Source: an uncultured Croceitalea sp.
GTDB taxonomy: Bacteria; Bacteroidota; Bacteroidia; Flavobacteriales; Flavobacteriaceae
Direction: 5' to 3'
NCBI GenBank assembly: GCA_947499565.1
Contig: CANMOV010000005.1
Span: 118,891-182,890 of the forward strand
DNA: 64,000 nucleotides
How positions within the stretch are numbered: position 1 is the stretch's first letter; every line of letters starts with the position of its first letter. Positions 1 through 8,930 of this stretch are shown piece by piece. The notes below the pieces were generated by a model, which had not been told where the DNA came from, did not search any database, and saw nothing but the letters and a program-made list of their open reading frames with translations. A program made the position numbers and the translations under genes.

Positions 1-190
1 TAGCCGAGTCATAGACTTTTTCATATCTATTTTTATGGTCTTTATAAGCTGGTGTTTTACGAAGTAACTTATCTAATTCTTTAAAATCCTTAGTACAGTC
101 ACATTGCTGGGCAAAGACAAAATTAGAGAAGAATATACCCATAAATATTATGGTATAAAGTAGATATTTCGATTGCTGTTTTCTTATCAT
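1..190 (-). CDS. Secreted protein, 3'-truncated by window edge
   Basis: An open frame starts with ATG at 190 and runs off the left edge, so only about 63 residues are visible. The N-terminus is basic and then hydrophobic (about residues 9-26) and ends in FAQ, a typical flavobacterial signal peptide cut before a Gln. The mature part begins with Cys-x-Cys and a charged helix. This Cys-x-Cys start resembles secreted S41-type peptidases of Flavobacteriia, but no catalytic part is in view, so the family is only a guess. The FAD oxidoreductase gene ends 10 bp upstream of it on the same strand, so the two may be co-transcribed. Confidence 0.5.
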   Translation of the reverse strand, partial: MIRKQQSKYLLYTIIFMGIFFSNFVFAQQCDCTKDFKELDKLLRKTPAYKDHKNRYEKVYDSA

Positions 191-200
191 TTTATAATAT

Positions 201-1754
201 TTATAACCCTGCAACAGCAGCTTCTGCACAGCGCTCCCCATCCATTGCAGCAGAAACAATGCCACCGGCATAGCCGCCACCTTCACCACACGGAAACAAT
301 CCTTCAATTTCAGGGTGTTCTAATTTTTCTGTTCTAGGGATTGTTATAGGTGATGAGGTCCTAGATTCCACACCAACAATATTTGCCTCCTCGGTATAAT
401 AACCTTTCATTTTTTTGCCAAATTGCGCAAAGCCTTTTCGTAAACGACCTCCAATCAATTTTGGAAACAAGGAATGCAAGGGTGCAGCATTTAAACCTGG
501 TTGATACGAAGTCGAGTTCAAATCTTGAGAAATTTTCCCCTCCACAAAATCGGTTAAGCGTTGTGCTGGGGCCGCTTGACTTCTTCCGCCTGCTGTAAAT
601 GCCAATCTTTCTAAGTTTTTTTGATATTCCAAGCCTTTTAAGACACCAAATTTCTCGTACGTTGGCAAATCTTCATCTACATTAATCTCAACCACGATAC
701 CGGAGTTGGCAAATTTGTTATTTCGTTTAGAAGGGGACATTCCATTCACCACTACTTCACTTTCTGCCGTTGCAGCGGGAACAATAAAACCGCCAGGGCA
801 CATACAAAAAGAGTATACACCTCGGTTTTTTACTTGTTGTACCAAGCTATAGGCAGCTGCAGGTAATAATTCGCTGCGTTCACCACGACAATGATATTGA
901 ATGGAATCGATAATATGTTGCGGATGTTCCACCCGAACTCCCATGGCAAAAGACTTTGCTTTAAGTGCGATGTCTTTTTTATGTAGTAGTTCAAAAATAT
1001 CACGAGCGGAGTGACCGGTTGCTAAAATAACACGCTGCGTTTCTAGTTCTTTTTCATCATCTAAAACAATAGCTTTTAGGCGATTATTTTCTAACTTGAA
1101 ATCGGTCACTTTTGCATTAAAATGCACCTCACCGCCAAAATTTAGAATCGTTTCTCGAATGTTTTGAACAATTTTTGGGAGCTTGTTAGTGCCAATATGT
1201 GGATGCGCATCAACCAAAATTTCCTCGGTTGCTCCGTGAAAAACCAAACTCTCAAAAACACGCCGTACATCTCCTCTTTTTAAACTACGGGTATACAATT
1301 TACCATCAGAATAGGTGCCTGCGCCACCTTCTCCAAAACAGTAATTAGAATCTTGATTTACCTTATGGTCTTGATTAATCGCTTTTAGGTCTCGGCGTCT
1401 ATCTTGCACATTTTTACCGCGTTCTAGTACTATAGGTTTATATCCTAATTCTAAGCACCGCAATGCGGCCCACATGCCTGCTGGGCCAAAGCCAATAATG
1501 TGAATTGGTTTGGCATTGGAAACATCTTTATAATTAAAATGATAGTTTGTTTCTTTTGGAGCAGGTTCACTAATATAAACTTCCAGCTTATAATTAAAAT
1601 AGATAGTTGGCTTACGTGCGTCAATAGATTTTCGCTGTACTTTAAATTCAAAGTCATCTTCTGAAACCCCTAAATACGTTGCAGCTCTGGTTTTTAGCCC
1701 ACCTGGTAGTCCCTCTTCTTTTAGTGAAATTCTAAGCTGTATGTTTCTAATCAT
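201..1754 (-). CDS. NAD(P)/FAD-dependent oxidoreductase (COG2509 type)
   Basis: This is a cytosolic flavoprotein of 517 aa. Residues 1-80 form a small alpha/beta N-terminal domain typical of the 'FAD-dependent dehydrogenase' group COG2509. A Rossmann FAD-binding motif GFGPAG (88-93) follows, with the ribose-binding acidic residue E111. A second dinucleotide-contact motif, ATGHSARD, lies near residue 247, and a C-terminal FAD loop GEGGGYAGG lies near 490-500. The length and domain order match full-length family members. The substrate is not known for this family, so no pathway is assigned. The start ATG (1754) gives the complete N-terminal domain. Confidence 0.85.
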   Translation of the reverse strand: MIRNIQLRISLKEEGLPGGLKTRAATYLGVSEDDFEFKVQRKSIDARKPTIYFNYKLEVYISEPAPKETNYHFNYKDVSNAKPIHIIGFGPAGMWAALRCLELGYKPIVLERGKNVQDRRRDLKAINQDHKVNQDSNYCFGEGGAGTYSDGKLYTRSLKRGDVRRVFESLVFHGATEEILVDAHPHIGTNKLPKIVQNIRETILNFGGEVHFNAKVTDFKLENNRLKAIVLDDEKELETQRVILATGHSARDIFELLHKKDIALKAKSFAMGVRVEHPQHIIDSIQYHCRGERSELLPAAAYSLVQQVKNRGVYSFCMCPGGFIVPAATAESEVVVNGMSPSKRNNKFANSGIVVEINVDEDLPTYEKFGVLKGLEYQKNLERLAFTAGGRSQAAPAQRLTDFVEGKISQDLNSTSYQPGLNAAPLHSLFPKLIGGRLRKGFAQFGKKMKGYYTEEANIVGVESRTSSPITIPRTEKLEHPEIEGLFPCGEGGGYAGGIVSAAMDGERCAEAAVAGL

Positions 1755-1777
1755 AAAATAAAATTAGAAGAATTTAA

Positions 1778-2539
1778 TCATTGATTTAGCTTTTCTAATT
1801 CTTCATCAATCTTTGATTTTAATTCTTGGGCATCTTTTTTCATGAAACCCCAACGCATTAGTTGTTCATTGTTGCTGCCAAATTTAAGAAGACACATTCT
1901 CCAAAAATCCTTGTTGTTTCTTAAACTTGCGACATCCAATTCTTCAAGATTAGCAATATCTTGGACCTCCATACCCAATCGGCTAAATGCTTTCTTATTC
2001 ATTAATACAGATTCAACCAATAAAGGAGTGATGACTTCATCGGTAATCTGACGGGCAGTTCCATCAATAAAACTTTCTTTTGCGTTGCGGTAATAATCAA
2101 AAATAGCCTGCGAAAGTTGAGGATTTTTAATGTAGCTCATTTTACCAGAAGAGACGGCTTCATCAAATATGCCACTGTTACTTCTAAAATATTCGTCTAC
2201 AAGAAACTCAAACGAGCGATTTAGAAATTCATCATTTTCAACTGATCTTTCACCTTTTAAAAGGCGCATGGTTTGGTTTAGTCGGTTTAGGCGTTCGGAT
2301 GATTTTTTTGAGTTTGATTCAATTTGTAAAATATCTAATCTTACATCGTTAGAAAGGTTTTGAAGTAATATGATTTCTTGTTTGCGCTTTTTTTGGTCTT
2401 CGCTATAGGTGTTAATTTGCAATGCAATTAAAATTCCGATAACAACAAGCACAATTTCGCCGATTGCATACAAGAGGTACTTTGAAAACTTATTCTCGGA
2501 GAGGAGGTTTTGACGAATTTTTCTAAAGAATTTTATCAT
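1778..2539 (-). CDS. DUF6090 family membrane protein (copy 3 of tandem array)
   Basis: The 253-aa protein begins with the DUF6090 signature: a basic MIKFFRKIRQ head, then one long membrane segment (about residues 22-42, with the core VLVVIGILIALQIN). A charged helical region (KKRKQE) and an all-helical C-terminal domain of about 200 residues follow, probably exposed on one face of the membrane. It is the promoter-distal member of three tandem paralogues on this strand, 5 bp after the previous one. The first 50 residues are nearly identical among the three copies while the C-terminal domains diverge strongly. The function of the family is unknown. Confidence 0.8.
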   Translation of the reverse strand: MIKFFRKIRQNLLSENKFSKYLLYAIGEIVLVVIGILIALQINTYSEDQKKRKQEIILLQNLSNDVRLDILQIESNSKKSSERLNRLNQTMRLLKGERSVENDEFLNRSFEFLVDEYFRSNSGIFDEAVSSGKMSYIKNPQLSQAIFDYYRNAKESFIDGTARQITDEVITPLLVESVLMNKKAFSRLGMEVQDIANLEELDVASLRNNKDFWRMCLLKFGSNNEQLMRWGFMKKDAQELKSKIDEELEKLNQ

Positions 2540-2544
2540 TAAGT

Positions 2545-3273
2545 CTAATTGTTATCAATAAGTTGTTCATCAATAGCTTTCAATATACGTTCACTGCCGT
2601 CTTGAAATTGTTTTAGGGTTGGAGCATAATTGTCATAGTATAAAGTATATCTAAATGCGCATAAATTTTTAAATTCTTGGTCGTTCAATATATAATCTAA
2701 ATAACCCTTGTGGGGGCTGTTTTGTATAATTGATGAATACCAGTCTTTTTGTTTCCACAAATCATTGGTCTTTACTAGATCTTGGAGAATTAAATCTTCA
2801 ATTTTTTGAGTATAGAATATTGAATTTGTGTAAAAGTTGATTATTTGAAAAGAAAGTGAATCTTTTTCTTGATTACTTTGGTAATCAAAATCTTGCAGCA
2901 AATTATATCCTCTTTTTTCAATATTAATTACTCGTAAATCAGTCAATATAGAATTGATATCTTGGTTTTGCGCTACATAATCAATAGTTAGTGAATCACT
3001 GAAAATCATATTAAAGAGTTTCTTTCTATCCTCTATAAATTTTAATGCTGTAGCAGTATCTACTGAGTCACTCTTAATATCTTGCGCTATGATACGATAG
3101 ATATTGTTTAATGTTTCTTTCTGATTCAGCTCTTCATTCCGATTATTAATCTGTAGCGCAATTAAAATGCCTATAACCACTAATATAATTTCACCAATAG
3201 CGTAGAGTAAATATTTACTGAATTTGTTTTCAGTTAGAAGTTGTTGGCGAATTTTACGAAAGAATTTAATCAT
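2545..3273 (-). CDS. DUF6090 family membrane protein (copy 2 of tandem array)
   Basis: This 242-aa protein has the same N-terminal plan as its neighbours (MIKFFRKIRQ, then a single transmembrane helix with ILVVIGILIALQIN around residues 29-43) and a divergent helical C-terminal domain rich in Asp, Asn and Tyr. Its start codon lies inside the end of the upstream paralogue (8-bp overlap), which indicates translational coupling. No enzymatic motif is visible. The family is found in Flavobacteriia as clustered copies of unknown function. Confidence 0.8.
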   Translation of the reverse strand: MIKFFRKIRQQLLTENKFSKYLLYAIGEIILVVIGILIALQINNRNEELNQKETLNNIYRIIAQDIKSDSVDTATALKFIEDRKKLFNMIFSDSLTIDYVAQNQDINSILTDLRVINIEKRGYNLLQDFDYQSNQEKDSLSFQIINFYTNSIFYTQKIEDLILQDLVKTNDLWKQKDWYSSIIQNSPHKGYLDYILNDQEFKNLCAFRYTLYYDNYAPTLKQFQDGSERILKAIDEQLIDNN

Positions 3274-4012
3274 TATGCTCTGGCTCCGTTAGTCTAATAA
3301 TATCATCTATCATATCCACAACACCTTCCTCTTTTACTGTACTTAGCATATTGTCTAAGTCTCCGGCTCTTTTATTGAGAAAGTTTCTATTTCTTTTACT
3401 AAAAAATGCTTTGGTATTTTCTGGGTCATTTGTACTGTCTGGGTCATAATTTTCCCTGGCCCAGGGAGCATATTCGTAAAACAGAAAATTTATTGAAAAG
3501 GCTTCTTCTTCTAAATAATCACCAAGCACATCTTTCCAAGAAATTAATTTGCGCCTAAGGGAGTCGTTTTTAATTAAATCAAAAGAAGAGGAGTTTAAAA
3601 GAGCCTCAACCGCCCCATTTTTTGGATTGAAAGATTTGTTGCGCCAGACCAATCGATTGTAAAATTGTATACTATCTGCCAAATGTTTGTTAGATTCATT
3701 CCTGATAGGATTGTTCAAATCAAAAGTCTGTATAGTTTCTAGGAGTCTAACACCAGCATTAAAACTCACTTTGTTATAACTAACTATGGAATCTAACTGT
3801 TCTTTATTGGATTTAAAATCTAAGTTGATTTCTTTTAAAAAAGCAAGTTCTTTTTCTTGTTGCTTTTTTTCTTCATTCCAATTATTAATCTGAAGCGCGA
3901 TTAGAATACCAATAACCACGAGTATGATTTCGCCTAGAGCATATTTTAAATATTTCGACGTATTGCTTTCCAAAAGCGAATTTTGACGAATTTTTCTGAA
4001 GAATTTTAGCAT
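3266..4012 (-). CDS. DUF6090 family membrane protein (copy 1 of tandem array)
   Basis: The 248-aa protein has the MLKFFRKIRQ head, one membrane helix (about 26-43) and a soluble C-terminal domain with several NFK/NSS motifs but no recognisable catalytic residues. It shares a single base with the stop region of the 183-aa gene upstream (both meet at 4012) and overlaps the next paralogue by 8 bp. The four genes from 4563 down to 1778 therefore look like one operon. The function is unknown; the conserved membrane head with variable domains suggests duplication and divergence. Confidence 0.8.
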   Translation of the reverse strand: MLKFFRKIRQNSLLESNTSKYLKYALGEIILVVIGILIALQINNWNEEKKQQEKELAFLKEINLDFKSNKEQLDSIVSYNKVSFNAGVRLLETIQTFDLNNPIRNESNKHLADSIQFYNRLVWRNKSFNPKNGAVEALLNSSSFDLIKNDSLRRKLISWKDVLGDYLEEEAFSINFLFYEYAPWARENYDPDSTNDPENTKAFFSKRNRNFLNKRAGDLDNMLSTVKEEGVVDMIDDIIRLTEPEHND

Positions 4013-4563
4013 TACTTCACTTTAGTTGGTTGACTGCTATTGCTGGTAACTTTCCACAATTCATCTTCATAAATTGAGGTATAAATCACTTCAATTTCGA
4101 AAGGACCATCATCATCCGGACCAATATTTAAATAGCTAAGAACGCTATCCAATTTTGAGGCTGGCAGATTATAAGTGTAAATAGAACGTTCTTCTTCAGG
4201 AGTTAAAGTGGTGCCACCCCCCAGAGTAGCATGTTGGGATAGATAACCATAATCCAATAATTTCGGAAGCTGAGTACTTAGTAATTTTTCGCTATCCAAA
4301 GAAAATATCTTACCGTTATATCTAAAGTAGATGGAATCAATTATGGCGGGTCCTAAACCTTTATTTTCTATAACTTGTTGAAAAATAACAATCGAATCAT
4401 TACCACCTTGATTTACCGTAAAATCTAATCTTGGCTTTACCGAGAGCTTGCTTTGCTCTCGCATAATATTGGTTTGATAAATAAAAATGATGAGAGTAAG
4501 TAAACTGATAAGCATAGCAGAAACACCCAGCGTACGGTCTGTGCTAATTTTTTTGGCTTTCAT
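4012..4563 (-). CDS. Single-pass membrane protein, unknown function
   Basis: The 183-aa protein has a short basic cytoplasmic head (MKAKKISTDRT) and one transmembrane segment (about 13-33, LGVSAMLISLLTLIIFIYQT). An extracytoplasmic domain of about 145 residues follows, predicted mainly beta (e.g. SVKPRLDF, IENKGLGPAIIDSIYFRYNG). Such 'xKPxLxf ... nxGxGPAxI' patterns are common in small flavobacterial membrane proteins of unknown role. It is the first gene of the DUF6090 operon and its stop touches the start of the next gene. I recognise no named family with certainty. Confidence 0.65.
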   Translation of the reverse strand: MKAKKISTDRTLGVSAMLISLLTLIIFIYQTNIMREQSKLSVKPRLDFTVNQGGNDSIVIFQQVIENKGLGPAIIDSIYFRYNGKIFSLDSEKLLSTQLPKLLDYGYLSQHATLGGGTTLTPEEERSIYTYNLPASKLDSVLSYLNIGPDDDGPFEIEVIYTSIYEDELWKVTSNSSQPTKVK

Positions 4564-4676
4564 AAAATGGTAAAAAGTATGGTTATTGCTTTAAAGATAA
4601 ATGATAAAGTTTAAGAATAGGTGTTTTAAGTAATTTCTGCATTAATTATCTTTAGAAGATTCTTAATTCCATAAAC

Positions 4677-6713
4677 ATGAATAAGCTTCCAGTATTTTTT
4701 TTATTATGCTTGCTAACACTAAATGGGCAAGGACAAAAAACAAACTTCTCTTACCTAGATGTTTTTGATTTACAATATGTACAAGACCCTCAAATTTCTC
4801 CCAATGGAGATTGGGTAGTGTATCGCCGAATGGGTTTTGATGTGATGAAAGACCGCGCTTGGGGTAATCTTTGGATGATAAAAGCCAATGGCAGCCAACA
4901 CCAAAAATTAACTTCAAGAGAAGTAAGCGAAAGTAGCCCTTCCTGGTCCCCCACGGGAGATAGAATAGCATTCAGTAGCAGTACAGAAGAAGGCTCTGAA
5001 ATTTACATGTATTGGTTAAATTCGGGTAAACTGGCGAAACTATCTCAGCTTCCATTTAGCCCAAGCTCTATTATTTGGTCGCCAGATGGAAAGCATTTGG
5101 CATTTTCTATGAATGTAGAAATGTCTGCTCCTGTAATAGCTAAAATGCCAAAGAAACCAAAAGGCGCTAAATGGGCAGATAAGCCTAGGATTACAGATAG
5201 GGTGTATCATGAAGCTGACGGGCGAGGATATATAAAACCAGGCTTTAACCATGTTTTTACTATTCCAGCAGATGGTGGAGCACCTAGGCAATTGACTTCT
5301 GGAAATTGGCACCATAGAGGAACACTATCGTGGTCCAAAGATGGTTCTAAGATTTACTTTTCTGCAAATAGGATTGCTGATTGGGAGTATCGTTTTCGAA
5401 ATAGTGAAATCTATTCTGTTACTGTTAATAGTGGGGAGATTGCCGCTTTAACAGATAGAGACGGTCCAGATTACAGCCCGCAAGTTTCCCCAGATGGAAA
5501 ACATATTGCGTATTTGGGGTATGAAGATAAAGTGCAAGCCTATCAAATTAGAAAGTTACAACTAATGAATGTTGATGGAAGTAACAAAAGGACCATCTCT
5601 AATGCTTTGGACCGTTCTATTTCTGCCATAAAATGGGATGCTAAAAGCAGCGGACTATATTTTAATTATGATGATAAGGGCAATGGAAAAATTGGTCATG
5701 TTTCACTTTCTGGGAAAGTAACCAAACTAGCAGATAATAGGGGAGGAACAACATTAGGGCGCCCTTATGGGAGCGGTTCTTACTCTATTGCTAATAACGG
5801 GACAATTGCCTATACATATTCACGTCCAAACTATCCAGCTGAATTGGCTGTTCTTAAACCAAAAGAAAAATCACCAAGAAAAATCACCAGTTTAAATAAA
5901 GCACTGCTGGATTATAAGACGCTTGGAAAAGTTGAAGAAGTATGGTATAAATCCTCTTTTGATGGTCGTGATATCCAAGGATGGGTAGTCTATCCACCAA
6001 ATTATGATGCTTCTAAAAAGTATCCTTTTATGGTAGAAAACCATGGTGGACCAATTTTAAACTATGGAGACCGGTTTTCTATAGAAATGCAACTCTATGC
6101 TTCCGAAGGGTATGTGGTTTTTTATCCAAATGCTAGAGGAAGTACTAGTTATGGTGAGGAATTTGGTAATCTATTGTTTAATAATTACCCGGGTCAAGAT
6201 TATGATGATACCATGGATGGGGTTGACCATTGCCTAAAGATGGGGATTGCTTATGAAGACCAATTATTTGTAACCGGAGGCAGCGCTGGAGGTATTATGG
6301 CTGCTTGGATGATTGGAAAGAACAAGCGTTTTGAAGCTGCGGTAGTCGCTAAACCAGTTATGAATTGGATTAGCAAAACATTGGTTGCGGATAATTACTT
6401 TGGGTATGCAAATTCTCGTTATCCCGGTCAACCTTGGGAAAATTTTGAAGGGTATTGGAAATTTTCTCCTCTTTCTCTCGTTGGTAATATAGAGACCCCA
6501 ACAATGGTTATGGTAGGTATGAACGATTTGCGCACACCTCCTAGCGAAGCCAAACAACTATACCATGCTTTAAAGCTTAGAAAAATTGAGACTGTTTTGG
6601 TAGAAATACCAGGAGCTAGTCATGGTATTGCCAGCAAACCGAGTAATTTAATTACCAAAATAGCACATACCGTTGCTTGGTTTGATAAGTACAGAACGGA
6701 TAAAGAGGAATAA
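4677..6713 (+). CDS. S9 family peptidase (prolyl oligopeptidase / DPP-like), secreted
   Basis: This 678-aa secreted serine peptidase probably cleaves short peptides in the periplasm. Residues 1-19 are a signal peptide ending GQG-Q. Residues about 25-400 contain repeated PDG/WSPDGK motifs of a WD40-like beta-propeller, and the C-terminal 250 residues form the alpha/beta hydrolase. The catalytic triad is visible: Ser in GGSAGG (about 535), Asp in NDLRTPP (about 617) and His in ASHGI (about 648). Length and order match family S9C-type enzymes. It is transcribed divergently from the DUF6090 operon and appears monocistronic or is followed by the small membrane gene 56 bp downstream. Confidence 0.9.
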   Translation: MNKLPVFFLLCLLTLNGQGQKTNFSYLDVFDLQYVQDPQISPNGDWVVYRRMGFDVMKDRAWGNLWMIKANGSQHQKLTSREVSESSPSWSPTGDRIAFSSSTEEGSEIYMYWLNSGKLAKLSQLPFSPSSIIWSPDGKHLAFSMNVEMSAPVIAKMPKKPKGAKWADKPRITDRVYHEADGRGYIKPGFNHVFTIPADGGAPRQLTSGNWHHRGTLSWSKDGSKIYFSANRIADWEYRFRNSEIYSVTVNSGEIAALTDRDGPDYSPQVSPDGKHIAYLGYEDKVQAYQIRKLQLMNVDGSNKRTISNALDRSISAIKWDAKSSGLYFNYDDKGNGKIGHVSLSGKVTKLADNRGGTTLGRPYGSGSYSIANNGTIAYTYSRPNYPAELAVLKPKEKSPRKITSLNKALLDYKTLGKVEEVWYKSSFDGRDIQGWVVYPPNYDASKKYPFMVENHGGPILNYGDRFSIEMQLYASEGYVVFYPNARGSTSYGEEFGNLLFNNYPGQDYDDTMDGVDHCLKMGIAYEDQLFVTGGSAGGIMAAWMIGKNKRFEAAVVAKPVMNWISKTLVADNYFGYANSRYPGQPWENFEGYWKFSPLSLVGNIETPTMVMVGMNDLRTPPSEAKQLYHALKLRKIETVLVEIPGASHGIASKPSNLITKIAHTVAWFDKYRTDKEE

Positions 6714-6769
6714 GGGAAGTTGTTGGTTTGGGCGTACAGCAGGAGTGTATGGAGAACAAAGATTAAAAA

Positions 6770-7189
6770 ATGAATAAAAGAAACTGGTTTTGGAATATAG
6801 TAATTGTGCTTACGCTCCTTGTTTGTGTTTTAGCGTTTGTATTACATTACAAAAATTGGTCAAAATTTGAAGAAGGGCATTTTCAAGTAGTTTCAGGAAT
6901 TTACAAACAACGGATTTTAATTTCCGATATCGATAGTATTGGGTTTGTTCAAAGATTGCCAGAAATGGAACGTAAGAATGGCTTTTCTTGGTTGGCTAAA
7001 GAGAAAGGTATTTTTAAAGATTCTTTGACAGATTCTAAAGTCTATGTTTTTGTGGATGATTTGCGGCAACAAAAGATTAGATTAGTGCATCATGATTCTT
7101 TAAAATTGTTTCTGAATTTTTCTGATAGCTTAGAAACGAATTCGGTATATGAAAACTTAAAATTAGAACTGGAAAATAGGAATAAATAG
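6770..7189 (+). CDS. Small membrane-anchored protein, PH-like fold possible
   Basis: The 139-aa protein has a basic start (MNKRNW), one transmembrane helix (about 8-27) and a C-terminal domain with alternating beta strands (HFQVVSGIYKQRILISDIDSI). The pattern 'y.i....I.SI.....LP' resembles bacterial PH-domain membrane proteins, in which a strand-turn follows the membrane helix. This assignment is weak. It lies 56 bp after the S9 peptidase on the same strand. Confidence 0.5.
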   Translation: MNKRNWFWNIVIVLTLLVCVLAFVLHYKNWSKFEEGHFQVVSGIYKQRILISDIDSIGFVQRLPEMERKNGFSWLAKEKGIFKDSLTDSKVYVFVDDLRQQKIRLVHHDSLKLFLNFSDSLETNSVYENLKLELENRNK

Positions 7190-7374
7190 ATGGCCTAGAG
7201 AAAGTGATGTCAAGTATATAAAGTGGATATTTTTCTTTTTGATATTCGTGTTTTTTATTTCTGCTATACTTAAATAGTATAATTAATTCTAGAGGTGAGA
7301 TTTAAAATTGTTTTTGTGCATATACTTTTTATGAGAAAAATAAGTTTAGGATATTTGCTACATGTAAACTAATT

Positions 7375-7782
7375 ATGCGAAGATTACTTTTTCTTTTTTT
7401 ATTACTTCCTGCAATGGTCTTATCGCAAAATCTAGTTTCTATTGATGTCCACGATGTACCTTCCTCTAAAGGAAAAATTAGTGTTGCTATTTACAATACC
7501 AAGGAGGGATTTCTAAAATTTGATAAAGTATTTAAATGCGATAGTATTGTTGCTCAAAAAGGAATAACACATATTGCTATTAAAGATATACCAGAAGGGG
7601 AATATGCGCTTGCTATTTTCCATGATGTAAATGGTAATAATAAGTTAGATACCAATTGGTTAGGCATACCAAAAGAAAAAGTAGCATTCTCTAATGCCAA
7701 AATGAGAACTTTTGGCCCTCCATCTTTTAAAGACTGTGCATTTAATGTGGAAAAAGATACTAGAATCTCAGTTTCCCTCTAA
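7375..7782 (+). CDS. DUF2141 domain secreted protein
   Basis: The 135-aa protein has a signal peptide (1-17, ending VLSQ) followed by one DUF2141 domain. The family hallmarks are visible: GKISVAIYN near residue 35, GEYALAIFHDVNGNNKLDTN near 80-95 and GIPKEKVAFSN near 100. The domain is a small beta-sandwich found in exported Bacteroidetes proteins; its role is unknown. About 185 bp separate it from the preceding gene, so it probably has its own promoter. Confidence 0.85.
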   Translation: MRRLLFLFLLLPAMVLSQNLVSIDVHDVPSSKGKISVAIYNTKEGFLKFDKVFKCDSIVAQKGITHIAIKDIPEGEYALAIFHDVNGNNKLDTNWLGIPKEKVAFSNAKMRTFGPPSFKDCAFNVEKDTRISVSL

Positions 7783-7909
7783 AGCTCTTTTAAAAGAACC
7801 CCTTTCCCTATAAAAAGTTAAAATACAGTGCATTAGAAATAATAGCTATAATTCTGCGTTTTAGAATAAGGACACTAACAGAAGTATTTTTCACCAAACC
7901 GCAACCAAG

Positions 7910-8413
7910 ATGAAGATTAAACTGTTATTACTGTGTCTTTTTACATCCTCTTTTTCCTTAAAAGCACAAAAAACTGTTGATATTGATGGTCGTCTACAAC
8001 CATTACTTAATGACTTTTTTGAATATTGCGATACTTACGGGATTGAGTATCATGAGAAATTATTTCAATTAAAAAATATTGATGTTACCAATAGTTTACC
8101 CCTAGAGGAAGGTAATACTGTAATGGGAATGGTTACAAGAGATGCAAATGGCGAAATAGAAAACATTTTAATCAATTGGATTGCCTTAGTAGACCCCGAA
8201 ATACTTAAAGTAGTCGCTTTCCATGAATTTGCCCATCATTTCTTAGAGTACAAGCATACGTGTGCAGATTGTGACGAGATTATGGCTGTTAATAATGCCA
8301 GTTATTTTAATGTAGCCAGAGACTGGGAAAATCAAGTTAAGAAGCTCTTTGTGACCTCGCCAGTATACTTAAGTAAACAAGCTAAGGTGTCTTTTGTTGA
8401 ATCAGAATACTAG
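7910..8413 (+). CDS. Secreted mini-metalloprotease-like protein with HEFAHH
   Basis: The 167-aa protein has a signal peptide (1-19, ending LKAQ). Its core helix carries HEFAH at 105-109, a zincin-type metal-binding motif followed by an extra His. A short downstream segment contains Cys118-x2-Cys121 and the acidic residues D122/E123, which could supply the third ligand (gluzincin- or minigluzincin-like). This would be one of the smallest secreted zincin scaffolds. No named family is recognised. Proteolytic activity is inferred from the motif only; a catalytically silent metal-binding role is possible. Confidence 0.6.
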   Translation: MKIKLLLLCLFTSSFSLKAQKTVDIDGRLQPLLNDFFEYCDTYGIEYHEKLFQLKNIDVTNSLPLEEGNTVMGMVTRDANGEIENILINWIALVDPEILKVVAFHEFAHHFLEYKHTCADCDEIMAVNNASYFNVARDWENQVKKLFVTSPVYLSKQAKVSFVESEY

Positions 8414-8420
8414 GAACTTC

Positions 8421-8816
8421 CTAAAGCGTTGTTATTTTAATAACACCTTTAGAACCCCTGGTTCCATAAAAAGAAGCATCTGCACCAGTTAATAACTCGA
8501 TCTTCTTTATGTTGAAATTATCTACTAATTGGTCAACAGAGCGGAAAGAACTACCAATTATATAGTCATTTAAAATATACAGTGGTTCAGGATTATCAAA
8601 ACTATTAATAGTATTTGCGGTTTTATTGAGGACCGGAACTCCACCCTGCAATGTAATCCCAGGAAGTTGTCGTATTTGGTTTAAAAGGGTAACATTACCG
8701 CGGTTCTTTTGAGTTAGTTCTTCTTTTAGATTTGAAGCTTCAGCATTTTTAGTGGAAGAACAACTTGCTATAGCAAGAAAAGAAAGAACACTTAAGCAGA
8801 AGTATATTTTTTTCAT
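8421..8816 (-). CDS. Lipoprotein consisting of a TonB-receptor plug-like domain
   Basis: The preferred start is the second ATG (8816, MKKIYFCL), because it begins directly with a lipoprotein signal peptide ending at the lipobox ASC. The start at 8837 would add seven charged residues. The mature 110 aa match the plug of SusC/TonB receptors: LLNQIRQLPGITLQGGVPVLN, PLYILNDYIIG, then a segment ending IKKIELLTGADASFYGTRGSKGVIKI. There is no beta-barrel, so this is a plug-only protein rather than a transporter. It lies downstream of the DUF4097/ECF operon but beyond that operon's terminator. Confidence 0.7.
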   Translation of the reverse strand: MKKIYFCLSVLSFLAIASCSSTKNAEASNLKEELTQKNRGNVTLLNQIRQLPGITLQGGVPVLNKTANTINSFDNPEPLYILNDYIIGSSFRSVDQLVDNFNIKKIELLTGADASFYGTRGSKGVIKITTL

Positions 8817-8874
8817 TGAGTTAATTTCTTCACTCAAATTACAAATAATTTTCTAACCGCCGCAGGATATATAA

Positions 8875-8907
8875 AATAAAAAGGCGCTCCTAACATTGGT
8901 GCGCCTT
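8875..8907 (-). terminator. Intrinsic terminator of the ECF-sigma/DUF4097 operon
   Basis: On the minus strand a hairpin with the arms AAGGCGC and GCGCCTT (8881-8887 and 8901-8907) is followed by a TTTTTATTTT run. It is 24 bp after the last DUF4097 gene. Confidence 0.75.
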
Positions 8908-8930
8908 AGTTTATGGATTATTAAGTTTTA

